Source: CAIWHR01 sp963726765 (GTDB lineage: Bacteria; Pseudomonadota; Gammaproteobacteria; Burkholderiales; Casimicrobiaceae). Taken from it: 64,000 nucleotides of DNA. The position numbers were made by a program, and so were the translations under genes. The notes beneath the pieces are model-generated. The model was given only the letters and a program-made list of their open reading frames with translations, was not told the DNA's origin and did no database searches. Shown one piece after another: positions 44,503 through 53,584 of this stretch. Within the stretch, counting starts at the first letter, position 1. Every line of letters begins with the position of its first letter. The DNA lies in assembly GCA_963726765.1 (NCBI GenBank), contig CAVSDH010000004.1:493056-557055 (forward strand). The letters are read 5' to 3'.

Positions 44503-45496
44503 TCAACTCGCCTTGGGTCTGCGCTGCACTAATTCACCGGCGCTGCCTCGGGACTTGGCGATTGAGGTCGCTTGCTTCGTTGCCGCGTCGATTACCCGGT
44601 CCCATGGCGCTACGTCACCTCTCATGCGATCTGCCAGAAACTCGACCATCATCCTCAGCAGTTGTGGCTGATGCTGGCGCGACAAATAGACCGCGTGGAT
44701 ACCAAGAGGCTCTGGCTCGCAGTCGGGCAGCAGACGAATGAGTTCACCGGAGGATAAGTCCGCGCTGACAAAGTAGGTCGGCAACATCGCAATCCCGGCG
44801 CCGGCGAGGGCGGCTCGGCGCGTGACGGCTGCCTCGTTGCTCTGCAGTTGTCCTCTCACGGGAATCCGGAGCGTCTGGCCATTTCGTTGGAGGCGGAACT
44901 CGGTGCGGCCAACGTAGGCGTGGGTGATGCAACGGTGGTTTCGAAGGTCGTCCGGGGCGCTTGGGTAGCCGCTTGCCTTGATGTACGCCGGCGACGCGCA
45001 GACAACGGACCGGCACACTCCCAGCTTCCGCGCTACCAGCGAGTCGTCGAGCACGTTGCCGATCCGCACTGCCAGGTCGATGCGTTCCTCCACAAGGTTG
45101 ACCGTTCGCTCCGTTGCGATCAGCTCGACCTGTGTTTGCGGATACTGAGAAAGGAAGTCCGTCACAACGTCGGCCAGGTAGGCCGCGGCAAAGGAAGTGC
45201 TGGTGGTGATGCGCAGCTTGCCTGCGGGTGCCGCGCGCCTTGCACCTGCCACGCTTTGTACGTCACGCGAAAGTTCGAGCATCTGGCGGCAGCGCTGCAG
45301 CGCTTCTTCGCCGGCGTCGGTGAGGCTCACTCGCCTTGTCGTTCGATGCAGCAGTCGTACTCCGAGCCAACGCTCGATGCTTTCGAGATAGCGCGAGACC
45401 ATGGCCCGTGACATGTCCAGTGCTCTGGGCCGCCTCGGTCAGGCTGGCACGGTCAGCCACTTCGGCGAAGACCTGCATGGCGGTGATTCGGTCCAT
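44503..45496 (-). CDS. LysR family transcriptional regulator, one frame error
   Basis: LysR-type regulator. N-terminus MDRITAMQVFAEVADRASLT starts at 45496; after EAAQS an extra base at 45421 breaks the HTH, which continues LDMSRAMVSRYLESIERWLG and VRLLHRTTRRVSLTDAGEEA. The effector domain is intact (KLRITTSTSFAAAYLADVVT, NEAAVTRRAALAGAGIAMLP). Repaired length 330 residues. Divergent from the MBL-fold gene with a ~105-bp shared region, the standard arrangement for a LysR activator and its target. Confidence 0.87.
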
Positions 45497-45535
45497 CGAT
45501 TAGATCGATCCAGTAGACAAACTTTCTATTATTCT

Positions 45536-45552
45536 ACTGTTTATTGACAGTT
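45536..45552. promoter_or_regulatory. Candidate LysR binding site
   Basis: ACTGT-N7-ACAGT inverted repeat in the AT-rich lysR/MBL intergenic region, with outer CTACT/AGTAG arms. A TATAAT at 45564-45569 follows but has no well-spaced -35, as is usual for activator-dependent promoters. Confidence 0.55.
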
Positions 45553-45600
45553 TAGTAGCAAATATAATGGCGCCATCACCCAACCACCGCGAGCGATTCC

Positions 45601-46482
45601 ATGATCAAACCTCTCCTTCCGCTGTTTGCCAGCCTCACCCTCGGCATCGTCGCCAACGAGGCCGCCGCCCAAGCGAGTCCTACGGCGCTCTCCCTTCAGG
45701 TCTACAACGCCGACGCCGGCAGCTTCCACGTCAACGCCGTCCTGGTATCCGGCAAGACGGACGCAGTACTCATCGATACCGGGTTCACTCAGGCCGATGC
45801 GCACCGGATCGCCGCGATGGTTCTCGACAGCCGCAAGTCGCTGAAGACCATCTACATCAGCCAGGCCGACCCGGACTTCTACTTCGGCGCGGGTGTACTG
45901 AAGATGTTGTTTCCGGAAGCGACGCTGATCGCGAGTGCGCCCACCGTGAAGAAGATACAGGCGACGCTACCCACGAAGCTGCAGGTGTGGGGGCCGCGAC
46001 TGGGCGCCAATGCGCCGACGGACGTTCCGGTGCCCGAAGTTATGACCGGGAACACGATCAAGCTGGAAGGCCAGACGCTCGAAATCAGGGGGCTGGATGA
46101 TTCGCTCCCGCACCGCAGCTACGTATGGATTCCTTCTTTGAAGGCTATTGTGGGCGGGGTCAATGTCTTCGCCGGTCTGCATGTCTGGACGGCCGACACG
46201 CAGACCGTGCAGGAGCGGGCCGACTGGAGCAGGAAACTGGGCGCGATGGCAGCGCTTCAGCCAACCACCGTCGTTCCGGGCCACATGCTGCCAGGCCAGA
46301 AGCAGGACGCTTCGCAGCTTGCTTACACCCAGTCCTACCTGACCCGCTTTGAATCAGAACTGGCCAAGGCGCCGAACTCGGCCGCGCTGATCGAGGCGAT
46401 GAAGTCGGCCTATCCCGCAGCGGGCCTGATGGTCGCGCTCGAGATCGGCGCCAAGGTCAACAAGGGCGAAATGAAGTGGTGA
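45601..46482 (+). CDS. Exported MBL-fold hydrolase-like protein
   Basis: 293 residues with a signal peptide (MIKPLLPLFASLTLGIVANE, cleavage after AAAQA). The MBL beta-core is visible: NAVLVSGKTDAVLIDTGFTQ and, later, QPTTVVPGHMLPG with a His. The HxHxDH metal motif is replaced by YISQADPDFYFGAG, keeping only Asp residues, so it may bind one metal or none. Such variants occur in a subset of MBL proteins next to LysR regulators. Catalytic activity is uncertain. Confidence 0.83.
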   Translation: MIKPLLPLFASLTLGIVANEAAAQASPTALSLQVYNADAGSFHVNAVLVSGKTDAVLIDTGFTQADAHRIAAMVLDSRKSLKTIYISQADPDFYFGAGVLKMLFPEATLIASAPTVKKIQATLPTKLQVWGPRLGANAPTDVPVPEVMTGNTIKLEGQTLEIRGLDDSLPHRSYVWIPSLKAIVGGVNVFAGLHVWTADTQTVQERADWSRKLGAMAALQPTTVVPGHMLPGQKQDASQLAYTQSYLTRFESELAKAPNSAALIEAMKSAYPAAGLMVALEIGAKVNKGEMKW

Positions 46483-46821
46483 TGCAATGCAACTGAGCGA
46501 GCACTTGCCGGCATCATGGATGCCGGCAATGTCGTATGCGCTTTGTGTCCACTATTGGCGGGATCACGTCGAGCCGCGCAACAGCCGCAATTGGCCGGGA
46601 GTTCTATTTTGGCCCGGTGGCGGCAACCAGCACCTTGCCCTCCGCCAAAAAAGCGCAACCGTCGGCGTCAACGTTGTCGACTGCTACGACCGGAGCCGAG
46701 CGATGTGCTCAGCCGGCAAATCCGACCCTAACCCGCCCTTGGCGGCTTTCGGGTCGACCGGCAGGTCTACTTTGCAAGCCGCCGTTCGCTGAATGCGTCG
46801 AGAATCGCGTACTACCAAGTC
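46483..46821. other. Intergenic region, nothing supported
   Basis: Convergent spacer between the MBL-fold gene and the tartrate operon. Short frames on both strands lack family signals or ribosome sites. No clear terminator hairpin with a T-run was found. Confidence 0.4.
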
Positions 46822-47652
46822 TCACTGATCCTTGTGATGCCCCGCCACCGTCGCCTGAAACTGCTTGCGCATCCAAGCGACTCCACCACTGCTGATCCCC
46901 CCATCTACAGCGATCTCGGCGCCGGTCACGAATGATGCGCCCTCCGACGCGAGGAAGACGATCACCTGAGCCACTTCTTCGGCCGCAGCTTCACGTCCCA
47001 TCGGAATGGCGTATCGATTCGCTTCGACATGGCCCGCCGGCGCCGCGTCGGTCAGTGGCGTCGCGATAGTGGCCGGATGTACCGAATTCACCCGGATTCC
47101 CCAGTGTACGAGTTCGAGCGCCGCGGTCTTCGTGAGGCCGCGCAGCGCCCATTTGCTCGTCGTGTAGGCCGCATCGCCGTGCGCGATCAATCCGGCGGTA
47201 GAAGAAACGTTCACGATCGCGCCGCCGCCCGCATCCCGCATCAGAGGCGCCATGCACTTGGTTCCGAGAAATGCGCCAGTGACGTTGACATCCAGCACGA
47301 GGTGCCAGTCGGCAAGCGTCGTGTCCATAACACTACGCCGCAAGATGATTCCGGCATTGTTGACCAGAACGTCGATCCGTCCGAACTGGTCATCGACAGC
47401 GCGAGCGACTCGCCGCCAGTCCTGCTCGCTGGTGACATCGAGCGGAAGGTACCGCGCATCGCACCCGGCCACGCGCAGTTCCTCGACCAATTCATGGCTC
47501 GTTCCTGGCCGCACGTCGCACGCCACGACGGTCGCACCCATGACGCCGAACAATCGGGCCGTTGCGGAGCCTAGCCCACCCGCTGCACCAGTGACGAGCG
47601 CGACCTTGCCCCGGAAACCGTGGCCTTTGACGTGTTCACCGGAATCGGTCAC
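46822..47652 (-). CDS. SDR family NAD(P)-dependent oxidoreductase
   Basis: 276 residues. GTG start at 47650-47652 overlaps the tarD stop (GTGA). Cofactor loop VTGAAGGLGSATARLFGVMG, LVNNAGIILRRSVMD, Ser in IVNVSSTAGLIAHG and YTTSKWALRGLTKT. C-terminal FVTGAEIAVDGGISSGG is the usual SDR ending, then a short extra tail. Last gene of the tartrate operon; could oxidise a hydroxy-acid intermediate. Confidence 0.9.
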   Translation of the reverse strand: MTDSGEHVKGHGFRGKVALVTGAAGGLGSATARLFGVMGATVVACDVRPGTSHELVEELRVAGCDARYLPLDVTSEQDWRRVARAVDDQFGRIDVLVNNAGIILRRSVMDTTLADWHLVLDVNVTGAFLGTKCMAPLMRDAGGGAIVNVSSTAGLIAHGDAAYTTSKWALRGLTKTAALELVHWGIRVNSVHPATIATPLTDAAPAGHVEANRYAIPMGREAAAEEVAQVIVFLASEGASFVTGAEIAVDGGISSGGVAWMRKQFQATVAGHHKDQ

Positions 47653-48818
47653 GCCGCCAGCGCCTTCATTTCCGCGTAAAGGTCTGACTTGCCCTCGAAG
47701 CCGATGCCGGGAAGATCGGGCATGGTGATGTAGCCGCTCTCCACTCGCACACCGTCGGGGAAGCCTCCATACGGTTGAAACAGATCGGGGTAGCTCTCGT
47801 TCCCGCCGAGGCCCAATCCGGCCGCAATGTTCAGCGACATCTGATGGCCGCCGTGCGGGATGCAGCGGCTCGGAGACCAGCCATGCGTCGTCAGCACGGC
47901 GAGCGTGCGCTGATACTCGCACAAGCCGTACGAAAGTGCGCAGTCGAACTGGAGCCAATCGCGGTCGGGACGCATGCCGCCGTAGCGGATCAGATTGCGC
48001 GCGTCCTGGTGACTGAACAGGTTCTCGCCCGTCGCCATCGGTCCGGGATAGAACTCTGCAATGGACGCCTGCAAGTGGAAATCGAGCGGGTCGCCGACTT
48101 CCTCGTACCAGAACAGCGGGTAATCGCGAAGCATTTTGGCGTAGGCGATGGCGGTCTCCAGATCGAAGCGACCGTTGGCGTCGACAGCCAGCTTGGCGGC
48201 ATTGCCGATTTCCGCCAGGACCGCCTCGATCCGCCGGCGATCTTCCTCGAGCGAAGCGCCACCGATCTTCATCTTGACCACGCTGTATCCGCGATCCAGA
48301 TAGCCACGCATTTCGGCGCGCAATGCACTCAAGTCCTTGCCCGGATAGTAATAGCCACCCGCGGCATAGACGAAGACCCGCGGATTAGCCTCGACCCCAT
48401 GACGCTTCGCCAGCAAGCGGAAGAGCGGCTTGCCCGCGATCTTCGCCACCGCATCCCAGACCGCCATGTCGAGCGTACCCACCGCAACCGAGCGCTCGCC
48501 ATGCCCGCCGGGCTTCTCGTTGGCCATCATGGCGGACCAGACGCGGTCCGGATCGAGATTGTCGCCGGTAGCATCGAGCAGGGTGCTCGGGTCCGCTTCC
48601 CGAAGGCGCGGCGCGAAGCGTTCGCGAATGAGCCCGCCCTGACCGTAGCGCCCATTGGAATTGAAACCGTAACCGACCACCCGGCGGCCATCGCGCACGA
48701 CATCGGTCACCACCGCGACCAGGCTCGTGGTCATCTTGGAGAAGTCGATATAGGCATTGCGTATCGGCGAAGCGATGGGCTTCGTGACTTCACATACGTC
48801 AACGATGCGAACGGCCAT
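47649..48818 (-). CDS. tarD: D(-)-tartrate dehydratase (enolase superfamily)
   Basis: 389 residues, the length of the characterised Bradyrhizobium TarD, with the same opening and residue numbering. KxK base Lys182/Lys184 in YSVVKMKIGGASLEE, Mg ligands Asp213 (LAVDANGRF), Glu239 and Glu265 (ATGENLFSH), and the general acid His322 in SRCIPHGGHQMSLNI. It dehydrates D-tartrate to enol-oxaloacetate. Set between two SDRs in an operon with a dedicated importer, DapA-like aldolase and IclR regulator. Functional assignment is strong for a hydroxy-diacid, and D-tartrate is most likely. Confidence 0.92.
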   Translation of the reverse strand: MAVRIVDVCEVTKPIASPIRNAYIDFSKMTTSLVAVVTDVVRDGRRVVGYGFNSNGRYGQGGLIRERFAPRLREADPSTLLDATGDNLDPDRVWSAMMANEKPGGHGERSVAVGTLDMAVWDAVAKIAGKPLFRLLAKRHGVEANPRVFVYAAGGYYYPGKDLSALRAEMRGYLDRGYSVVKMKIGGASLEEDRRRIEAVLAEIGNAAKLAVDANGRFDLETAIAYAKMLRDYPLFWYEEVGDPLDFHLQASIAEFYPGPMATGENLFSHQDARNLIRYGGMRPDRDWLQFDCALSYGLCEYQRTLAVLTTHGWSPSRCIPHGGHQMSLNIAAGLGLGGNESYPDLFQPYGGFPDGVRVESGYITMPDLPGIGFEGKSDLYAEMKALAA

Positions 48819-48930
48819 GACTTTCGATTCCTTCAGTTATCGGCGCGCCGCGGGGTGCACCAAAGGTTGGTGCTGTGTTGCCGCACGCACGGCGGCCGCC
48901 ACGGTACCCGTCGATTGGCGCACGACCGGC

Positions 48931-49653
48931 TCAGAGGGACGAGCCACCGCAGATGACCATCTGCTGGCCCGTGATGGCCGCCGCCTCGTCTGACAGGATG
49001 AACGCGGTCAACGCCGCAACTTCTTCGGGCCTGACGAACCTGCCTATCGGCGGGACGCGAGGCGCGACGCTCCCGCGCGTCGCGTCCTGCAGCATCGGCG
49101 TATCGGTGGCCGCGGGCGCAACGACATTGACGGTAATGCCACGCGGGGCGAGTTCGATCGCCCACGATCGTGCCATGCCAACCAGCGCGGCCTTCGTCGC
49201 CGCATACTGGCTGCGGCCGGCCGCACCGCTTGAAGTCCGGCTGCCGATCAACACGATGCGGCCACCTTCCGGCAGGCTTGGCGCGATGGTGTTTGCAAGC
49301 GTCACCGCCGCCTCCACATGCAGACGCCACATGCCGACACCATCCTCGGCAGCGAGTTTGCCCAACGGTGCCACACGCATGAAGCCGGCGGCGTGCACCA
49401 GCGCCTTCACATCGCCAAGTATGGAAAGGCAGGCCGCGACGGCTGCAGAGTCCGTCAGATCAAGCTGCCGCGCGTGAAACTTAGGCGCCTCGATTGTCGG
49501 TGGCGCCTGGTCGAGCCCGACCACATCCCAGCCATCTTTTAGCAGCCGCTGCGCGATCGCGGCGCCGATGCCCGAACTGGCGCCGGTGACCACCGCCCGC
49601 CCACGGGTCGACCGCCCGCCGGCGCCGCGCTCATCGGGCGCGCTGTGCATCAT
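48931..49653 (-). CDS. SDR family oxidoreductase
   Basis: 240 residues; ATG 49651-49653 overlaps the binding-protein stop (ATGA). RAVVTGASSGIGAAIAQRLL, LVHAAGFMRVAPLGK, Ser in IVLIGSRTSSGAAG and YAATKAALVGMARSW. C-terminal AAITGQQMVICGGSSL. NNAG is changed to HAAG. One of two SDRs in the tartrate operon. Confidence 0.88.
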   Translation of the reverse strand: MMHSAPDERGAGGRSTRGRAVVTGASSGIGAAIAQRLLKDGWDVVGLDQAPPTIEAPKFHARQLDLTDSAAVAACLSILGDVKALVHAAGFMRVAPLGKLAAEDGVGMWRLHVEAAVTLANTIAPSLPEGGRIVLIGSRTSSGAAGRSQYAATKAALVGMARSWAIELAPRGITVNVVAPAATDTPMLQDATRGSVAPRVPPIGRFVRPEEVAALTAFILSDEAAAITGQQMVICGGSSL

Positions 49654-50723
49654 CGTTTGTACGACGCGGCTTGCGCCTGAACCTTCTTGAGATCGAAGCT
49701 GTTGATCGGGTCTATCATTTCATTTGTATAGAAGGCGCTGTAGTCGCTGATTTTGAGTTGGTTGAGCTCGGCTTCCGTCTTGAATTCCTCAACGTTGATA
49801 AAGCCCATCTTTGTGTTTGGATACGGCGATTGGTAGAGGCGGATGCGCCGGCCTACTGCTAAGAGAACTGCCTTGACGGCATCTTCTGTGCTGCTACCTC
49901 TTGGCGCTGTTTCCGGATACATGTCGAGGAACGCCCGTGCCCCGGCGGCCGGGTCGGCGAGCAGGAACTGAGATGCCTTGCATACCGAGCGGCCGTAACC
50001 GACCAGCAGGTCACGGTTGTCCTTCAGCATTGCCTTCTTGGCCATAAGGAATTGTCCACCGACCATTGGCAATTGCTTCGGACGAGGAAGGAACTGCATG
50101 GCGATGCCCGCGGCCTCGATCTGCCCAAAGCCGGTGTCGTAGTAGGCGAGTGCGTCGATCGCTCCGCGATCCAATGCGACGCCGGCCGGGACACCATTGC
50201 CGACAGCCACCCATTTGACATCGGCGTCCGGATCGATGCCCATCGACTTCAGGACGTTGCGCGTCACCGGATATTCGGTGCCGGCGAAATCGGAGACACC
50301 GATCTTCTTCCCCTTCAAGTCTCCGTAGCTCTTGATCGTGGAAGCTGGCTTGACGACGATGTCCCACTTATACGGGTAGGTGTACTGATAGAAGTTGATC
50401 GCCGAACCCCATTCGCCCTTCGCGAGCAGCGGCAGGCCGAAGGACGGCACACCGATCCCAATGTCAACATCGCCACGCTCCACCGCGACCTGCACGTTGG
50501 AGTTGCCGCCCAGCGCCTGCGGCTTGAGCGTGAAGTTTTCCTCCTTGTTGTAGCCCAGCACCTCGCCGATGACGCAGTTGATCACGTTGGGCGCCATCGC
50601 CTTCTGCCCGATGCCGAAGCGAACCGTCTTGAGGTCCGCGGCGCGCGCAGTGCGCGAGCACACCGCCAGCGCCGCGGCAAAGGCGCTGCTTGCCAACAGC
50701 CACTCTCTTCTCGAAATCTGCAC
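49650..50723 (-). CDS. ABC transporter substrate-binding protein, NMT1/TauA type
   Basis: 357 residues from GTG 50721-50723, with GGGAG about ten bases upstream. The N-terminus QISRREWLLASSAFAAALAV carries a twin-arginine-like SRREWLL motif. Mature protein: VRFGIGQKAMAPNVINCVIG, DVDIGIGVPSFGLPLLAKGE, GKKIGVSDFAGTEYPVTRNV. Supplies the TauB/TauC-like ATPase and permease upstream. Likely carries a hydroxy-acid or its precursor in this operon; the family itself covers diverse ligands. Confidence 0.9.
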   Translation of the reverse strand: MQISRREWLLASSAFAAALAVCSRTARAADLKTVRFGIGQKAMAPNVINCVIGEVLGYNKEENFTLKPQALGGNSNVQVAVERGDVDIGIGVPSFGLPLLAKGEWGSAINFYQYTYPYKWDIVVKPASTIKSYGDLKGKKIGVSDFAGTEYPVTRNVLKSMGIDPDADVKWVAVGNGVPAGVALDRGAIDALAYYDTGFGQIEAAGIAMQFLPRPKQLPMVGGQFLMAKKAMLKDNRDLLVGYGRSVCKASQFLLADPAAGARAFLDMYPETAPRGSSTEDAVKAVLLAVGRRIRLYQSPYPNTKMGFINVEEFKTEAELNQLKISDYSAFYTNEMIDPINSFDLKKVQAQAASYKR

Positions 50724-50746
50724 GGTGTTCTCCCTTGGAATGTTTG

Positions 50747-51652
50747 TTAACTCTTGCCGCGATGGGCCCAATGCACCACGCGGTGCTCGAGGCGGCGTAC
50801 CGAACTGTGAAGCGCAATGCCCAGCGCGCCGAGAATCACCAGCGCCGCGAAAACGCCGGCGACATCCGAGACCGCCTGCGCCTGAGTGATCACCACGCCC
50901 ATGCCCTGCTGCGCGCCGAGGAATTCCGCGACAATTGCGCCAAGCAGCGCGTACACGACGGCCATATCCAGTCCGGCGAAGATGAATGGCGCGGCATTGG
51001 GCAGCTTGACGATGCGGTAGGTCTCGAACCGGGTCGCCGACAGCGAACGCATCAGGTCGAGACGTTCTGGTTCGATGGAGCGCAATCCGGTGAAGCTGTT
51101 GATCAGCACCGGGAAGAATGCAAGCAATCCCGCAATCGCCACCTTGCTGCCGTCGCCGAATCCGAACCAGATGACGATCAGTGGTGCAATGGCGACCTTG
51201 GGCAGGCTCTGCAGCGCAAATGCATACGGCATCAGCAGCTTTTCGATCGTGCGGCTTTCCGCCATCAATGATCCGAGAACCAAGCCGAGTCCCGTGCCGA
51301 TCGCGAATCCCGTTGCCGCGTTGCTTAGCGTGCTCCAGAGCGGCAGGTAATAGCCCTTGGGACTCAGAGGGCTGACCGCGATGCCGGACCAGAGCGCGTG
51401 CAATACCGCTTCCGGCGCCGGCAGGATGTATGACGCGACGTGGAGAACTCGGACACAGAAGATCCACGCCAAAACCAGCGCAACCAGACCAAGCCCGGCA
51501 ATCATCGAGCCATTGACTGCGGGGCCCGCGCGTTTGCGTACCGCCGGCGTCGCGTCCGCGGCCGCGTCTTCCGACTCCGGATCGAGATTCATCTCCGTTT
51601 GATCCAGCAACGTGGCCGGATCGGCGCCAACATGAGCTCCTGCGTTAGTCAT
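50747..51652 (-). CDS. ABC transporter permease, TauC/SsuC type
   Basis: 301 residues; ATG 51650-51652 with AGGAGGGA ahead, overlapping the ATPase end. A ~50-residue hydrophilic N-terminus precedes helix 1 (SMIAGLGLVALVLAWIFCVR). Coupling motif RSLSATRFETYRIVKLPNAA. Ends in a basic tail after VILGALGIALHSSVRRLEHR. Partner of 49650 and 51645 products. Confidence 0.9.
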   Translation of the reverse strand: MTNAGAHVGADPATLLDQTEMNLDPESEDAAADATPAVRKRAGPAVNGSMIAGLGLVALVLAWIFCVRVLHVASYILPAPEAVLHALWSGIAVSPLSPKGYYLPLWSTLSNAATGFAIGTGLGLVLGSLMAESRTIEKLLMPYAFALQSLPKVAIAPLIVIWFGFGDGSKVAIAGLLAFFPVLINSFTGLRSIEPERLDLMRSLSATRFETYRIVKLPNAAPFIFAGLDMAVVYALLGAIVAEFLGAQQGMGVVITQAQAVSDVAGVFAALVILGALGIALHSSVRRLEHRVVHWAHRGKS

Positions 51653-52478
51653 TGGGTGCTCCCTCCTGCGCATTCAACAATCCGCGGATCTCGCTTGCAA
51701 GCTTGGCGTAGCTCGGGTGACTGACAATCGTGTCGAAGCTGCGCGGGCGCGGAATCGGGACCGTCAGATCCGCGAGTATCCGACCTGGTCGCGCCGACAT
51801 CACGGCGACGCGATCGCCAAGAAAGATCGCTTCGGAAATGCTGTGCGTGATCAGCATGATCGTCTTGCGATGCGTCTGCCAGATCCGTTGCAGTTCCATG
51901 TTCATGCGCTCACGCGTGAGCGCGTCCAGCGCGCCGAATGGCTCGTCCATCAGCAGAATCTGAGGATCGCGCGCGAGCGCCCGGCAGATGCCGGCGCGCT
52001 GCTGCATGCCGCCTGACAACTCGTACGGGTACCTGCCGCCGAAGTCCTGCAGTCCCGCAATGCCGAGCAGATCGTCGATGCGCGTGTCCGCCGGCGGGTG
52101 GCGCCCGCCGACGCGAAGTGGTAGCCGGACATTCTCGCGTACCGTCAGCCAGGGCAGCAGATTGGCGGCCTGGAAAACGACGCCGACCTTGCCCGACGGT
52201 CCTGTAACGGATTGCCCATCCAGAGTGAGCCGACCCGTGTCGTAGGTGTCGAGACCCGCCAGCATCCGCAGCAGCGTGCTCTTGCCGCATCCGGACGGGC
52301 CCACGACGCAGACGAATTCGCCATCGGCAATCGCGAGGTTGACCTTGTCGAGGGCGTGCACGTCGCCGCTCGATGCCGTGACGTAGGTCTTGGAAACGTT
52401 TTGAATCCCGATGAGCGGCCGTGCGCCGGCCCCAACGGATGCGGGTTCGCGTGACACGGCCTGCGGGTTTGCCATCAT
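51645..52478 (-). CDS. ABC transporter ATPase, TauB/SsuB type
   Basis: 277 residues, start at ATG 52476-52478 after GGAGGAG. Walker A GPSGCGKSTLLRML, VVFQAANLLPWLTVRENVRL, signature ELSGGMQQRAGICRALARDP, Walker B LLMDEPFGALDALTRER and switch LITHSISEAIFLGDR. Follows the DapA-like gene by 131 bp and overlaps the permease gene by 8 bp. Confidence 0.92.
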   Translation of the reverse strand: MMANPQAVSREPASVGAGARPLIGIQNVSKTYVTASSGDVHALDKVNLAIADGEFVCVVGPSGCGKSTLLRMLAGLDTYDTGRLTLDGQSVTGPSGKVGVVFQAANLLPWLTVRENVRLPLRVGGRHPPADTRIDDLLGIAGLQDFGGRYPYELSGGMQQRAGICRALARDPQILLMDEPFGALDALTRERMNMELQRIWQTHRKTIMLITHSISEAIFLGDRVAVMSARPGRILADLTVPIPRPRSFDTIVSHPSYAKLASEIRGLLNAQEGAPND

Positions 52479-52609
52479 TCACTCCTCCAGCATTGGTGAG
52501 CTTCGCTGCGCGACACCGTCTTATGGGCGGCTTGCCGGCGCGGCATTTACGATTTCTTCGCGCGTTTCCCCCGAGATCGTCTGGGACACCGCGTTCACAG
52601 TCACCTGTG

Positions 52610-53554
52610 CTATGCGGCGGCGCGTTCCGAAAGCCCTGCGGCCTTGATCGCGGCGAGGATCGCGGCGCTCTCTTCCGTCGTTGGCGCGTGGGTCGGCGGC
52701 CGCACTCGGCCGTTGGGGAGAATCCCGACGGCGGCCATGGCCGCCTTCATGCGTCCGTGCGCTTCGCCGGTGGGCTCGCCTGCGCCGTACACGGCATCCT
52801 TGAGCGGATCGATCCGCGCCTGCGCGGCCATGGCCCGCGTGAGATCGCCCGCCTTGACCGCTTCCAGGAGTTCGTAGATCAGATCCGGCACCAACGACGC
52901 AAATCCGACCAACGCTCCGTCGATGCCCTGCACCATCGATGCGAGCAGGTACTCGTCGTGACAGGTCAGCAACGCCTTTTCCGGAGCGACTGCCCGAATG
53001 GCTTTGAGGTCGCGCGCGTATTTGTTCATGTCGCGGGTGCCGATCTTGAATGCCCGGACGTGCGGCAGCTTGGCGAGCTCGGCCAGCAGGTCCGAGGAGA
53101 ACGATGCCCGGGTCCACGCGGGGTAGACGTGGACGATCAGCGGCAGCGCGGTCGCGTCACCGATGGCCGTGAAGTAATCGAGGCAATGTTCGGGTTTGAA
53201 GCCAAAACGCAGCCAGTGGTGCGGCGGCATGATGTCGAGGGCCGCTGCGCCAGCCTCCTTGGCCAGGTTGGCGTGATCGATCGCCTCCGCGATCCCTTCG
53301 CAGACGACCGACGAGATAACTGGGCAGATGTCCTTGACCGCATCGGCGGTTATCCGCGTGACTTCGGCACGCTCGCGTGTCGTGAGTGAGAACACCTCGC
53401 CGGTATGGCCGTTGGTCATCAGTCCGATGACGCCCTTGCGCCTGGCGAGCCAGGCGGCGAACCGACGCAGCTCGAGCTCGTCGATCCCATAGTCGGGACG
53501 AAACGGTACCGCGATCGCCGGGATGATGCCGTGGAAGTTCGTCATGGTGCGCAT
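52610..53554 (-). CDS. DapA/NanA family class I aldolase or dehydratase
   Basis: 314-residue TIM-barrel of the dihydrodipicolinate synthase family. Schiff-base Lys170 in VRAFKIGTRDMNKYA, Tyr144 in VHVYPAWTRASF, and the carboxylate loop as TNGHTGEVFSLTTRER. Clustered with tarD and two SDRs, so it more likely handles a keto-acid from sugar-acid or tartrate-like breakdown than lysine synthesis. The exact reaction is not known. Confidence 0.88.
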   Translation of the reverse strand: MRTMTNFHGIIPAIAVPFRPDYGIDELELRRFAAWLARRKGVIGLMTNGHTGEVFSLTTRERAEVTRITADAVKDICPVISSVVCEGIAEAIDHANLAKEAGAAALDIMPPHHWLRFGFKPEHCLDYFTAIGDATALPLIVHVYPAWTRASFSSDLLAELAKLPHVRAFKIGTRDMNKYARDLKAIRAVAPEKALLTCHDEYLLASMVQGIDGALVGFASLVPDLIYELLEAVKAGDLTRAMAAQARIDPLKDAVYGAGEPTGEAHGRMKAAMAAVGILPNGRVRPPTHAPTTEESAAILAAIKAAGLSERAAA

Positions 53555-53584
53555 GAGGGGTGTCTCCAGTGTGGGTGAAAGAGT

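Noticed and set aside
46487..46792. 101-residue frame after the MBL gene
   Set aside because: No homology signal, no ribosome site and atypical composition.
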